DNA of 64,000 nucleotides from Oscillospiraceae bacterium (GTDB lineage: Bacteria > Bacillota > Clostridia > Oscillospirales > Oscillospiraceae): contig SVMG01000004.1 of NCBI GenBank assembly GCA_015067545.1, forward strand, positions 1 to 64,000, in the 5' to 3' direction. Shown piece after piece: positions 23,932-31,554 of this stretch. A model generated the notes under the pieces. The model saw nothing but the letters and a program-made list of their open reading frames with translations, was not told the origin of the DNA and did not search any database. Each line of letters begins with the position of its first letter. Positions within the stretch are counted from its first letter, which is position 1. Made by a program: the position numbers and the translations under genes.

Positions 23932-25212
23932 TTATCGAATCGCCTGACCGGAGCAGGCGACCTTTTCCTGTATGAGCTCATCCATAGAAATGGCCACATT
24001 GTGCTCGATGGGCTTCCATTCCACCTTGGCAAACAGAGCCTGCACAGAAATGGGAATGTAGGTCATCATGAACAGAGGGAAGGTAAAGAAGGACAGTATT
24101 TTCCGGGATGCAGAGCAGTGGATCTGCTTCCACTCAGTAATGCCGGTAGTCAGGCCAACGATAAACAGCAGCAGATAAGCGGACGCCACCGTATAAACCA
24201 GACTGCCTGCAATGATCCTGATGAACGCGGGGTCGTAAAGGCAGGCGTATACCAGCGCGGACAAATTGGAGATCAGGCAAAATATGGTGATCAAAAAGGC
24301 CGGCGCAATGGTCATCAGCATATCAAAGGCAGAAAAGCGCTTGAAGCTCTGCTTGAACAGTGATCCGCCGTAGTCGCGCATGACCTGCAAAAATCCCTTG
24401 GACCAGCGCAGGCGCTGCCTCCATGCCACCTTAAAGCTGGAAGGCTGTTCGTCGTACAGCATAGCGGTGTGGCAGTAGCCGATCTTTTCACCCTGCAGAA
24501 CATTGTCCACAGAGAATTCAATATCCTCCGTAAGCAGGAAATGGATCCAGCCCTTTTGCCGCTTCAGAATGTCCTTATGGATCAAAAAGCCCGTTCCGGA
24601 GATGGCACAGCTGGTTCCCAGAAGAGAACGGGGATTATTGAGAAATTTCGCTTCCCGCAAGAACCAAAGGGCATAGCCGGCAGAGATCCAGTTTGCACCG
24701 TAATTCTTGGAATTGCGGTAGCTTGTGATCACCCGGTTCCCGGCGCTGAAGCATTTGTCCATTTCCGTGATATAATGCTTGTCCAAAAGGTTATCCGCAT
24801 CAAAAACGAAGAAGCCGTCGTAATACTCCGTGCCGTGCAAGCCGGTGATATGGGCATACAGCTCATTCAGGGCATAGCCCTTTCCGATCAGCTTTTTGTT
24901 GAACCGCTGATATACATTTGCTCCGTTTTCCGCGGCAATTCGTGCCGTTTCGTCGGTACAGTTGTCTGCCACCACATAAATATCCACCAGCTCCGACGGG
25001 TAGTCGCAGGAAGTGATGCTTCGCAGCAAATGTCCGATCACCTTTTCTTCATTTCTTGCTGAGATCATAACCGCATATCGGTTTGTCTGCTTGGTCGCGC
25101 TGTATTTCTTGGGAGATACGAAAAGCGCATATATTAAATAGAAGATCTGATAAGCATAGCACACTGTGAACAAAATGCTCACACAGGTGTTGATGATCAC
25201 GATCCAATCCAT
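23932..25212 (-). CDS. Membrane glycosyltransferase, family 2
   Basis: The 426-residue inverting glycosyltransferase resembles BcsA/NodC-type processive enzymes. The order is an N-terminal TM helix (about 4-30), a GT-A domain with VADNCTDET, FVFDADN (the DxD-like site), LLTEDIEFS (TED) and QRLRWSKG (QxxRW), then three or four C-terminal TM helices. The sugar and product are unknown; the TED and QxxRW motifs support a processive or polyisoprenyl-linked polysaccharide role. It has its own promoter (25280-25308) and terminator and stands alone. No exopolysaccharide cluster surrounds it. Confidence 0.87.
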   Translation of the reverse strand: MDWIVIINTCVSILFTVCYAYQIFYLIYALFVSPKKYSATKQTNRYAVMISARNEEKVIGHLLRSITSCDYPSELVDIYVVADNCTDETARIAAENGANVYQRFNKKLIGKGYALNELYAHITGLHGTEYYDGFFVFDADNLLDKHYITEMDKCFSAGNRVITSYRNSKNYGANWISAGYALWFLREAKFLNNPRSLLGTSCAISGTGFLIHKDILKRQKGWIHFLLTEDIEFSVDNVLQGEKIGYCHTAMLYDEQPSSFKVAWRQRLRWSKGFLQVMRDYGGSLFKQSFKRFSAFDMLMTIAPAFLITIFCLISNLSALVYACLYDPAFIRIIAGSLVYTVASAYLLLFIVGLTTGITEWKQIHCSASRKILSFFTFPLFMMTYIPISVQALFAKVEWKPIEHNVAISMDELIQEKVACSGQAIR

Positions 25213-25279
25213 GAAAATTCACCGCCTTTTTGATTGCTCCAAGCCTGCGCACAGAGCGCGTTCAGCTTAGGCTATCGAG

Positions 25280-25308
25280 AGCATACATTGCCCCAAACCG
25301 ATTGTCAA
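25280..25308 (-). promoter_or_regulatory. SigA-type promoter of the glycosyltransferase gene
   Basis: TTGACA, a 17-nt spacer and TATGCT lie on the minus strand about 65 nt upstream of the start. Confidence 0.75.
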
Positions 25309-25370
25309 GGCAGCTAAAATAAACTTGAACGCTTTTTAAGGAAACCTTAATAAGCACGAAAAAACGCGAA

Positions 25371-25402
25371 AATCCGGGGAACGCAAATGCGTTCCCCGGA
25401 TT
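25371..25402 (-). terminator. Strong hairpin after the GGGtGRT gene remnant
   Basis: A perfect 15-bp stem, AATCCGGGGAACGCA with TGCGTTCCCCGGATT, lies downstream of the gene fragment on the minus strand and is followed by TTTTCGCGTTTTTT. Confidence 0.82.
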
Positions 25403-25422
25403 CGGTTTATCGGGATATTCTC

Positions 25423-25480
25423 TTACTTCAGAGCCTCTTCCACAGCAACAGCCACGGAAACGGTCATGCCGACCATGGGG
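25423..25480 (-). pseudogene. Duplicate 3' end of the GGGtGRT gene
   Basis: The last 18-19 codons (PMVGMTVSVAVAVEEALK and stop) of the intact gene at 25705-26703 are repeated here with a handful of mismatches, with a separate terminator downstream. Upstream of the PMVG codons the homology stops and unrelated sequence begins. The 71-aa ORF in the track that continues through that sequence is not a credible gene. It looks like the residue of a tandem duplication or rearrangement. Confidence 0.85.
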
Positions 25481-25655
25481 GGAGCGAAAGGAGCGCCGCC
25501 GGTGGCGGATGAAGCGACTTGAGCGAGTGGCAGCGGTCGGCGAGTGACGCAGGTGCTTGCACCAAGGAGATCGCCGGGTACCGCAACAGAGGGAGCGCAG
25601 CGACTCAAATCTGCAGTCTGTCCCCGACAGACTGCCACCTTACAACCCCATGGTC
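25471..25655. repeat. Segment flanked by inverted copies of a GGGtGRT gene motif
   Basis: GACCATGGGG (25471-25480) and CCCCATGGTC (25646-25655) are perfect 10-bp inverted repeats, both derived from the NPMVG codons of the GGGtGRT gene. The 165 bp between them is unlike its neighbours and includes a perfect CAGTCTGTC/GACAGACTG hairpin. It could be a small insertion or a rearrangement scar. Confidence 0.6.
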
Positions 25656-25665
25656 ACTACAAAAA

Positions 25666-25691
25666 CAAAGGCTCCCAGTTGGGAGCCTTTG
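25666..25691 (-). terminator. Intrinsic terminator of the GGGtGRT gene
   Basis: CAAAGGCTCCC and GGGAGCCTTTG form the stem; on the minus strand TTTTTG follows. Confidence 0.88.
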
Positions 25692-25704
25692 CCATACATT
25701 GTGA

Positions 25705-26703
25705 TTACTTCAAAGCCTCTTCCACAGCAACAGCAACGCTAACGGTCATACCGACCATGGGGTTGTTACCTGCGCCCAGGAAGCCCATCATTTCCACATG
25801 GGCGGGGACGGAGGAAGAACCTGCGAACTGTGCATCGCCGTGCATACGGCCCATGGTGTCGGTCAGGCCGTAGGAAGCGGGACCGGCAGCCATGTTATCG
25901 GGGTGCAGAGTACGGCCCGTGCCACCGCCGGAAGCAACGGAGAAGTACTTCTTGCCCTGCTCGATGCACTCCTTCTTGTAAGTGCCTGCAACGGGGTGCT
26001 GGAAGCGGGTGGGGTTGGTGGAGTTACCGGTGATGGAAACATCAACACCTTCGTGGTGCATGATGGCAACACCCTCGCGGACATCGTCACAGCCGTAGCA
26101 GTTAACGGCAGCGCGCTCGCCCTTGGAGTAAGCGATCTTGTTGACGATGGTCAGCTCGCCGGTGTAGTAATCGAACTTGGTCTGCACATAGGTGAAGCCG
26201 TTGATACGGGAGATGATCTGAGCAGCATCCTTGCCCAAGCCGTTCAGGATAACACGCAGGGGCTCCTTACGGGCCTTGTTGGCGGAGCGGGCGATGCCGA
26301 TCGCGCCTTCAGCAGCAGCGAAGGACTCGTGACCTGCCAGGAATGCGAAGCACTTGGTCTCATCACGCAGCAGCATAGCGCCCAGGTTGCCGTGACCCAG
26401 ACCGACCTTGCGGTCCTCAGCGACGGAGCCGGGGATGCAGAATGCCTGCAGGCCGATACCGATGGCCTCAGCAGCCTCAGCGGCGTTCTTAACGCCCTTC
26501 TTGATGGCGATGGCAGCGCCTACGCAGTAAGCCCAAGCCACGTCCTCGAATGCGATGGGCTGAATGCCCTTAACGATCTCATAGGGATCAAAGCCCTTAG
26601 CGGTGCAGATGTCGCGGCAAGCCTCAACAGATTCCAGACCGTACTGAGCCAGGACACCATTGATCTTGTCGATTTTTCTTTCGTAACCTTCAAACAATGC
26701 CAT
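25705..26703 (-). CDS. GGGtGRT family protein
   Basis: The 332-residue protein carries the family-naming motif GGGTGRTLHPDNMAAG near residue 273. It also has GVGLQAFCIPGSVAEDRKVGLGHGN-like segments (here GIGLQAF...) and conserved Cys and His residues (FCIPGS, VNCYGCDD, MHHEGVD). The family is found in anaerobes next to a NifU-like scaffold protein; its reaction is unknown. Paired conserved cysteines and the partner suggest handling of an iron-sulfur or other metal cofactor, which is inference. It lies 15 nt downstream of the NifU-like gene under a strong promoter. The strong codon bias suggests high expression. Confidence 0.88.
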   Translation of the reverse strand: MALFEGYERKIDKINGVLAQYGLESVEACRDICTAKGFDPYEIVKGIQPIAFEDVAWAYCVGAAIAIKKGVKNAAEAAEAIGIGLQAFCIPGSVAEDRKVGLGHGNLGAMLLRDETKCFAFLAGHESFAAAEGAIGIARSANKARKEPLRVILNGLGKDAAQIISRINGFTYVQTKFDYYTGELTIVNKIAYSKGERAAVNCYGCDDVREGVAIMHHEGVDVSITGNSTNPTRFQHPVAGTYKKECIEQGKKYFSVASGGGTGRTLHPDNMAAGPASYGLTDTMGRMHGDAQFAGSSSVPAHVEMMGFLGAGNNPMVGMTVSVAVAVEEALK

Positions 26704-26718
26704 TTTCGTGTCCTCCTC

Positions 26719-27411
26719 TTATTCGTGACGGGGGTCGATGTACTTGGCAGCATCAGCAAAACGGCCGTAGGAGCCCTTTGCCTTCTTCAGTGCCTCGTTG
26801 GCATCGTCGCCCTTCTTGATGAAGTCCATCATCTTACCCAGGTTGATGAACTCGTAGCCGGTGATCAGGTTGTCCTCGTCCAGAGCGATGCGGGTCACGT
26901 AACCCTCAGCCATCTCCAGGTAACGGGGGCCCTTTGCCTTGGTGGCAAACATGGTGCCCACCTGGCTGCGCAGACCCTTGCCCAGGTCTTCCAGGGAAGC
27001 GCCCACTGCCAGGCCATCCTCGGAGAATGCGGACTGGCTGCGGCCGTAAACGATCTGCAGGAACAGCTCGCGCATAGCGGTGTTGATGGCATCGCACACC
27101 AGGTCGGTGTTCAGTGCCTCCAGCAGAGTCTTACCGATGAGGATCTCGGAAGCCATAGCGGCAGAGTGGGTCATGCCGGAGCAACCCAGAGTCTCAACCA
27201 GGGCCTCTTCAATAATACCTTCCTTCACGTTCAGGGTCAGCTTGCAGCAGCCCTGCTGAGGTGCACACCAGCCGATGCCGTGGGTGAAACCGGAGACATC
27301 CTTGATCTCCTTGACCTGAACCCACTTGCCCTCTTCGGGAATGGGAGCCGGGCCGTGATAAGCGCCCTTGGCAACGCTGCACATATGTTGTACTTCGCTA
27401 CTATAAATCAT
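26719..27411 (-). CDS. NifU-like Fe-S scaffold-domain protein paired with GGGtGRT
   Basis: The 230-residue protein contains an IscU/NifU-like N-domain core with cysteines in WCAPQQGCCKLTLNV and LGCSGMTHSAAMASE, the latter like the conserved GCxxSxASxS segment of scaffolds. It is longer than IscU or SufU (about 130-145 aa), with an extra C-terminal region ending KAKGSYGRFADAAKYIDP. No IscS/SufS desulfurase is adjacent. Translation starts at ATG 27411 and transcription probably from the near-consensus promoter whose -35 abuts the lysA stop. It is co-transcribed with the GGGtGRT gene. Confidence 0.83.
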   Translation of the reverse strand: MIYSSEVQHMCSVAKGAYHGPAPIPEEGKWVQVKEIKDVSGFTHGIGWCAPQQGCCKLTLNVKEGIIEEALVETLGCSGMTHSAAMASEILIGKTLLEALNTDLVCDAINTAMRELFLQIVYGRSQSAFSEDGLAVGASLEDLGKGLRSQVGTMFATKAKGPRYLEMAEGYVTRIALDEDNLITGYEFINLGKMMDFIKKGDDANEALKKAKGSYGRFADAAKYIDPRHE

Positions 27412-27467
27412 GGCAAATTTCCTTTCTTATGGAGACGAAATGCTTTCGCCCCTTATTTTCCGCAGAT

Positions 27468-27496
27468 ATTATACATACAAACCTAAAAAATGTCAA
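27468..27496 (-). promoter_or_regulatory. Consensus promoter of the NifU-like/GGGtGRT operon
   Basis: TTGACA, a 17-nt spacer and TATAAT lie on the minus strand. The -35 box ends exactly at the lysA stop codon. Confidence 0.87.
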
Positions 27497-28762
27497 TCAG
27501 CACTTGAAGGTAAATTCCGTGTGATCGAGGGTCGCAAAATAGTCCTGAGGGGTCTCCGCCCGGCGAATCAGCTTGAAAGAACCGTCCGGGTGCAGCAGCA
27601 CCTCCGCAGAGCGGAGCTTACCGTTGTAGTTGTAGCCCATGGCATGGCCGTGGGCACCGGTATCGTGGATGGCCAGAATGTCGCCGATCTCGATTTGCGG
27701 CAGGCTGCGCTCAATGGCAAATTTGTCATTATTTTCACAAAGGCCGCCGGTCACATCATAGACATGATCCAAAATGGCATCTTCCTTGCCCAGCACCGTA
27801 ATGTGGTGATATGCGCCGTACATGGCCGGGCGCATCAGATCTGCCGCGCAGGCATCCAGTCCCACATATTCCCGGTAGATGTGCTTTTGGTGCAGGACTG
27901 TGGAGATCAGATGGCCGTAGGGTGCCATCATAAACCGGCCCAGCTCTGTGAAGATCGCGATGTCGCCCATGCCGTTAGGGGTCAGGATCTGCTCGTAGCG
28001 CTGACGCACACCCTCACCAATGATCCCGATGTTGCAGCAGGGCTGCTCGGGACGGTAATCCACACCGATACCGCCGGACAGGTTGACAAAGCTGAAATGG
28101 GCGCCGGTGGCATTGCGCAGACGCACCGCCAGGCGGAACAGATTGCCGGCCAATTCGGGATAATACTCATTTGTGGTTGTGTTGGAGGCCAAAAATGCGT
28201 GGATGCCGAAATGCTTGGTGCCCAGCTTCATCAGCCGGTTGATGGCCCCGGCCATCTGATCCTCGGTCATGCCATACTTGGCATCCCGGGGCATGTCCAT
28301 GATGGTATTTCCAAGGCTGAAGGAGCCACCGGGATTGTAGCGCAGGCAGACCGTTTCCGGCACTTTATCTGCTACCCGTTCCAAAAATTCCACATGGGTG
28401 GAATCATCCAGGTTGATATACGCGCCCATTTCGCAGGCCTTGCGCATGTCCAGCTCCGGAGTTACATTGGCTGAGAACATCACATCGTGTCCGGTGATGC
28501 CCACCGCTTCAGAAAGCAGCAGCTCTGTATAGCTGGAGCAGTCGCAGCCGCAGCCCTCCTCGTACAGTATCTTCAGAATATACGGATTGGGTGTTGCCTT
28601 TACGGCAAAGAACTCCCGGAAGCCGGGATTCCATGCAAAGGCCGCCTTCAGTGCCCGGGCGTTGGCCCGGATACCGGCCTCGTCATAAATATGAAAAGGC
28701 GTTGGGATCTGTGCAGCGATCTGCTTCGCCTTTTCCAATGTCAAAAAAGGTGTTTTCTTCAT
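27497..28762 (-). CDS. lysA: Diaminopimelate decarboxylase
   Basis: This PLP-dependent enzyme (421 residues) decarboxylates meso-diaminopimelate to L-lysine, the last lysine step. The PLP lysine is in EFFAVKATPNP near residue 54. NLSGGIGVDYRPEQP, ELGRFMM and VTGGLCENNDKFA are the glycine-loop, phosphate and substrate motifs of the alanine racemase-fold type III family. Its ATG overlaps the rpe stop (ATGA), so it is translationally coupled to a pentose-phosphate gene, an unusual partner. No other lysine genes are in the window. Confidence 0.93.
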   Translation of the reverse strand: MKKTPFLTLEKAKQIAAQIPTPFHIYDEAGIRANARALKAAFAWNPGFREFFAVKATPNPYILKILYEEGCGCDCSSYTELLLSEAVGITGHDVMFSANVTPELDMRKACEMGAYINLDDSTHVEFLERVADKVPETVCLRYNPGGSFSLGNTIMDMPRDAKYGMTEDQMAGAINRLMKLGTKHFGIHAFLASNTTTNEYYPELAGNLFRLAVRLRNATGAHFSFVNLSGGIGVDYRPEQPCCNIGIIGEGVRQRYEQILTPNGMGDIAIFTELGRFMMAPYGHLISTVLHQKHIYREYVGLDACAADLMRPAMYGAYHHITVLGKEDAILDHVYDVTGGLCENNDKFAIERSLPQIEIGDILAIHDTGAHGHAMGYNYNGKLRSAEVLLHPDGSFKLIRRAETPQDYFATLDHTEFTFKC

Positions 28763-29424
28763 TTTTCCTCCAAGTTAGCTTGTATTTTTTTTACAAAGGC
28801 CGCTTTATCCTGCGCCTTGAAATAAGCAGACCCGGCGACCAGCACCTGCGCGCCGTTTTCCTTGCATACGGTGCAGGTGTTTTCATCCACACCGCCGTCC
28901 ACCTCCAAAATGCAGTCGGGGTTCACTTCATCCAGCATCTGGCGCAGCTTTTTCAATTTTGGCATCATATCTGCCATGAATTTTTGACCGCCGAAGCCGG
29001 GCTCTACCGTCATCACCAAAATCATATCCACCTTATCCAGATAGGGAACGGCCTCCTCCGCCGGCGTGCCGGGCTTCAGGGAAATAGCCGCCTTGCAGCC
29101 CATGGCGCGGATCTTTTCCAGCGCTTTCAGGGTGTTTTGGGGCTCATCCGCCTCAATGTGGATCGTCAGGTAATCCGCACCTGCCTGAACGAAGCGCTCC
29201 ACATAGCGGATGGGGCGGTCGATCATCAGATGCACATCCAAAACCATATCTGTCAGCGGACGCACTGCCTGGATCAGCGGAAAACCGAAGGAGATGTTGG
29301 GAACAAAAACGCCGTCCATCACATCCATATGTATCCAATCCGCACCGGTTTCCTTCAACTGACGGATATCCCGTTCCATATTTGCAAAATCCGCAGACAA
29401 AATCGAGGGCGCAATTTTTGCCAT
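28759..29424 (-). CDS. rpe: Ribulose-phosphate 3-epimerase
   Basis: This TIM-barrel enzyme of the pentose phosphate pathway interconverts ribulose-5-phosphate and xylulose-5-phosphate. It has 221 residues. The signatures are IAPSILSADFANM, MDVMDGVFVPNISFG, LDVHLMI, VMTVEPGFGGQKF and LEVDGGV. The track start at 29490 adds 22 residues; ATG 29424 begins the family N-terminus and has AAGGAG upstream. It is the first gene of an rpe-lysA pair. Confidence 0.95.
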   Translation of the reverse strand: MAKIAPSILSADFANMERDIRQLKETGADWIHMDVMDGVFVPNISFGFPLIQAVRPLTDMVLDVHLMIDRPIRYVERFVQAGADYLTIHIEADEPQNTLKALEKIRAMGCKAAISLKPGTPAEEAVPYLDKVDMILVMTVEPGFGGQKFMADMMPKLKKLRQMLDEVNPDCILEVDGGVDENTCTVCKENGAQVLVAGSAYFKAQDKAAFVKKIQANLEEK

Positions 29425-29561
29425 GGTAAAAAACTCCTTGTCATTTTTTATTATCATACCACGCACGGACGTTGATTGCAAGAAAATCAAAATTTTTCCC
29501 GTATTTCTTTTGATGCGTGGGACATACTAATTCCGAACCCAAATTAAAGGAGGAATTTATC

Positions 29562-29726
29562 ATGAACGACAAGGCAAACAAGTGCATCGAATGCACCGTT
29601 CAGCAGTGCGCTTACCACTGCGATTCTGAAAATTACTGCTCCCTGGATCGGATCCTGGTGGGTACGCATGAGCAGAATCCCACCGTGGATCAGTGCACTG
29701 ACTGCAAATCCTTCCGCAAGAAGTAA
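29562..29726 (+). CDS. DUF1540 domain small Cys-rich protein
   Basis: The 54-residue protein has the DUF1540 layout: CIECTVQQCAYHCDSENYCSL then DQCTDCKSF, with eight cysteines and a histidine that could bind metal. The function is unknown; such proteins are common in Clostridia. ATG 29562 follows AAAGGAGG by about 8 nt; the track start at 29517 is upstream of that site. It is a single gene bounded downstream by a repeat element and a terminator. Confidence 0.88.
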   Translation: MNDKANKCIECTVQQCAYHCDSENYCSLDRILVGTHEQNPTVDQCTDCKSFRKK

Positions 29727-29735
29727 CAAACTACC

Positions 29736-29833
29736 TCATTGCGAGGAGCGAGGCAATGCGGCAATCCCCATAGGTTTCGGAAACCCTCACGAGATTGCCA
29801 CACCGGTGACCTCATGTCACCGGTTCGCAATGA
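29736..29833. repeat. TGTCATT-family palindromic repeat
   Basis: Ends TCATTGCGAG and TTCGCAATGA form inverted repeats around about 80 bp. Inside is the ACCGGTGACC...GGTCAC-type hairpin (CACCGGTGACCTCATGTCACCGG) shared in variant form with the 50281 and 60575 copies. Confidence 0.75.
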
Positions 29834-29853
29834 TATGCCCGCTTGGGATTTGG

Positions 29854-29880
29854 CGGCGGCCTTGTGCCGCCGTCTTTTTT
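29854..29880 (+). terminator. Intrinsic terminator
   Basis: CGGCGGC and GCCGCCG enclose CTTGT and are followed by a T-rich run. It probably ends the DUF1540 transcript after the repeat. Confidence 0.85.
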
Positions 29881-29881
29881 C

Positions 29882-29910
29882 TTGACGGAAGGTAAAAAAA
29901 ATAGTATGAT
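29882..29910 (+). promoter_or_regulatory. SigA-type promoter of the HtrA gene
   Basis: TTGACG, a 17-nt spacer and TATGAT leave a leader of about 100 nt before the start codon. Confidence 0.75.
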
Positions 29911-30018
29911 GGTGACAGGTTTTACAGAAAATGTTTATAAAACCTTTTTCTTCTGTACACAGTTATTTCATAAGCTGTAACTACTATCAGATTGTACTTA
30001 TTCCCAGGAGGAATCACT

Positions 30019-31347
30019 ATGGAAAATAACGAAAACATCCCCCAGGAACCCATTATCGAAGAAAGTATCCCTCAGGAACCTGTTGCCCAGGAGCCCGTCG
30101 CTGAGCCCATTGCTCCCAAGGCATCCCCCTTTGCAGATTCTCCCTATGTGATGGAAGCACCCGCTTCCACACAGCCGCAGGCCCCCACTGCTGCAAGCAA
30201 GCCCCGTAAGGAAGGCCGCGGTAGGAAGGTTTTGAAGACCCTGCTGGCCAGTGTGCTGATCGTTGCCTTGGTTGCAGTAAGCTGCGGCTTCACTGCCTTC
30301 TGCGTAAACCGTCGCTGGGAAGACCGGAACAAGCAGACAACGCTCGCTCTGCAGGAGCAGATCGAAGAACTGAAGCAGGAAATCAAGGACAACTCCTATA
30401 CCGGCAACGGCAACTCCATTTCCGGTACACCTGTTCCCGTGGAGGGTCTGACTCCCGGTCAGATCCACGCACAAAACAAAAACAGTGTGGTGGGAATTGC
30501 CAACCAGGGCATTACCACCAACATCTTCGGCCAGACCACGGAAACTGCCTCCTCCGGCTCCGGCTTTATCATCTCCGAGGACGGCTATATCGTCACCAAT
30601 TACCACGTGATCGAAGGTGCTACCACACTGACCGTCATCACCAATAATGAAGAGGAATATCCTGCAACCGTGGTGGGCTACGACGACGGAAATGATTTTG
30701 CACTGATCAAAATCGACGTTACCGGCCTGACTCCCGTGAAGCTGGGCTCCAGTGATGACCTGATCGTAGGCGACCAGGTGGTGGCCATCGGCAACCCCCT
30801 GGGTGAGATGACCAACTCTCTGACCGTTGGCTATATCAGCGTCAAGGACAGGGACGTGACCATTGATAACAGCATCATCAACATGCTCCAGACGGACACC
30901 GCCATCAACCCCGGCAACTCCGGCGGCCCGCTGTTTAACATGAAGGGCGAGGTCATCGGCATCACTACCGCAAAATATTCCGGCACTGCCGTGGAAAGCA
31001 TCGGCTTTGCCATTCCCATTGACGATGTGAGCCAAATGATCGACGAGCTTCTGGAAAACGGCTACATTTCCGCCCCCTATATGGGCATTCAGATCACCAC
31101 GCAAACCGACGGCATCGGTGTCTATGTGTACAGTGTGGAAGCAAATTCTCCTGCCGCTGCCGCAGGCCTGCGCAAGGGCGATATCATCGTGGGCCTTGGC
31201 TCTTACGAAACTCCCACCCTGGCCTCTTTGGACAAAGCCCTGCGGAATTTTGAGCCCAACGATACCACGACCATTCAGGTATACCGCAACCGCCAGGTGC
31301 TGGAGCTGACCATCACCTTTGGAGCAAAGAATCCCTCTAACTCCTGA
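30019..31347 (+). CDS. htrA: HtrA/DegP-like serine protease
   Basis: The 442-residue membrane-anchored quality-control protease has an acidic/Pro-rich cytosolic N-terminus, one TM helix (about 70-95), a coiled-coil linker, a trypsin-like domain and one PDZ domain (about 345-440). The catalytic triad is visible: His in VTNYHVIEG, Asp in GNDFALIKI and Ser in NPGNSGGPLF. ATG 30019 follows CAGGAGG; the track start is 9 residues upstream. It stands alone with its own promoter and terminator. Confidence 0.95.
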   Translation: MENNENIPQEPIIEESIPQEPVAQEPVAEPIAPKASPFADSPYVMEAPASTQPQAPTAASKPRKEGRGRKVLKTLLASVLIVALVAVSCGFTAFCVNRRWEDRNKQTTLALQEQIEELKQEIKDNSYTGNGNSISGTPVPVEGLTPGQIHAQNKNSVVGIANQGITTNIFGQTTETASSGSGFIISEDGYIVTNYHVIEGATTLTVITNNEEEYPATVVGYDDGNDFALIKIDVTGLTPVKLGSSDDLIVGDQVVAIGNPLGEMTNSLTVGYISVKDRDVTIDNSIINMLQTDTAINPGNSGGPLFNMKGEVIGITTAKYSGTAVESIGFAIPIDDVSQMIDELLENGYISAPYMGIQITTQTDGIGVYVYSVEANSPAAAAGLRKGDIIVGLGSYETPTLASLDKALRNFEPNDTTTIQVYRNRQVLELTITFGAKNPSNS

Positions 31348-31355
31348 ATCATTAC

Positions 31356-31386
31356 AGCAGCCTGCTCTCCGGAGCAGGCTGCTTTT
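31356..31386 (+). terminator. Intrinsic terminator of htrA
   Basis: AGCAGCCTGCTC and GAGCAGGCTGCT form a 12-bp stem followed by TTTT. Confidence 0.9.
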
Positions 31387-31554
31387 CCTGTTAACGCATA
31401 ATTTTTAAGGCCATTTGATACACTAAAGCATGCCGATCTGTATGCTCTATAAATTTTTTTGTAATTTTTCATAAAGTACTGGCTTTTTCTGTCGAACAGA
31501 GGTATAATGTGTTAACGATACTTTGGCATGTGCCAACAAATTGGAGGCCCCAAT

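Noticed and set aside
25423-25638. 71-aa ORF as a functional small gene
   Set aside because: Only its last codons are homologous to the GGGtGRT gene; the rest is translated insertion sequence.
25798-27486. 562-aa plus-strand ORF
   Set aside because: It is antisense to the GGGtGRT and NifU-like genes and reads as low-complexity V/G/H/L shadow protein.
31500-31510. Promoter of the LCP gene at the TATAAT near 31503
   Set aside because: A good -10 is present but no acceptable -35 lies 16-18 nt upstream, so it was not listed as a feature.
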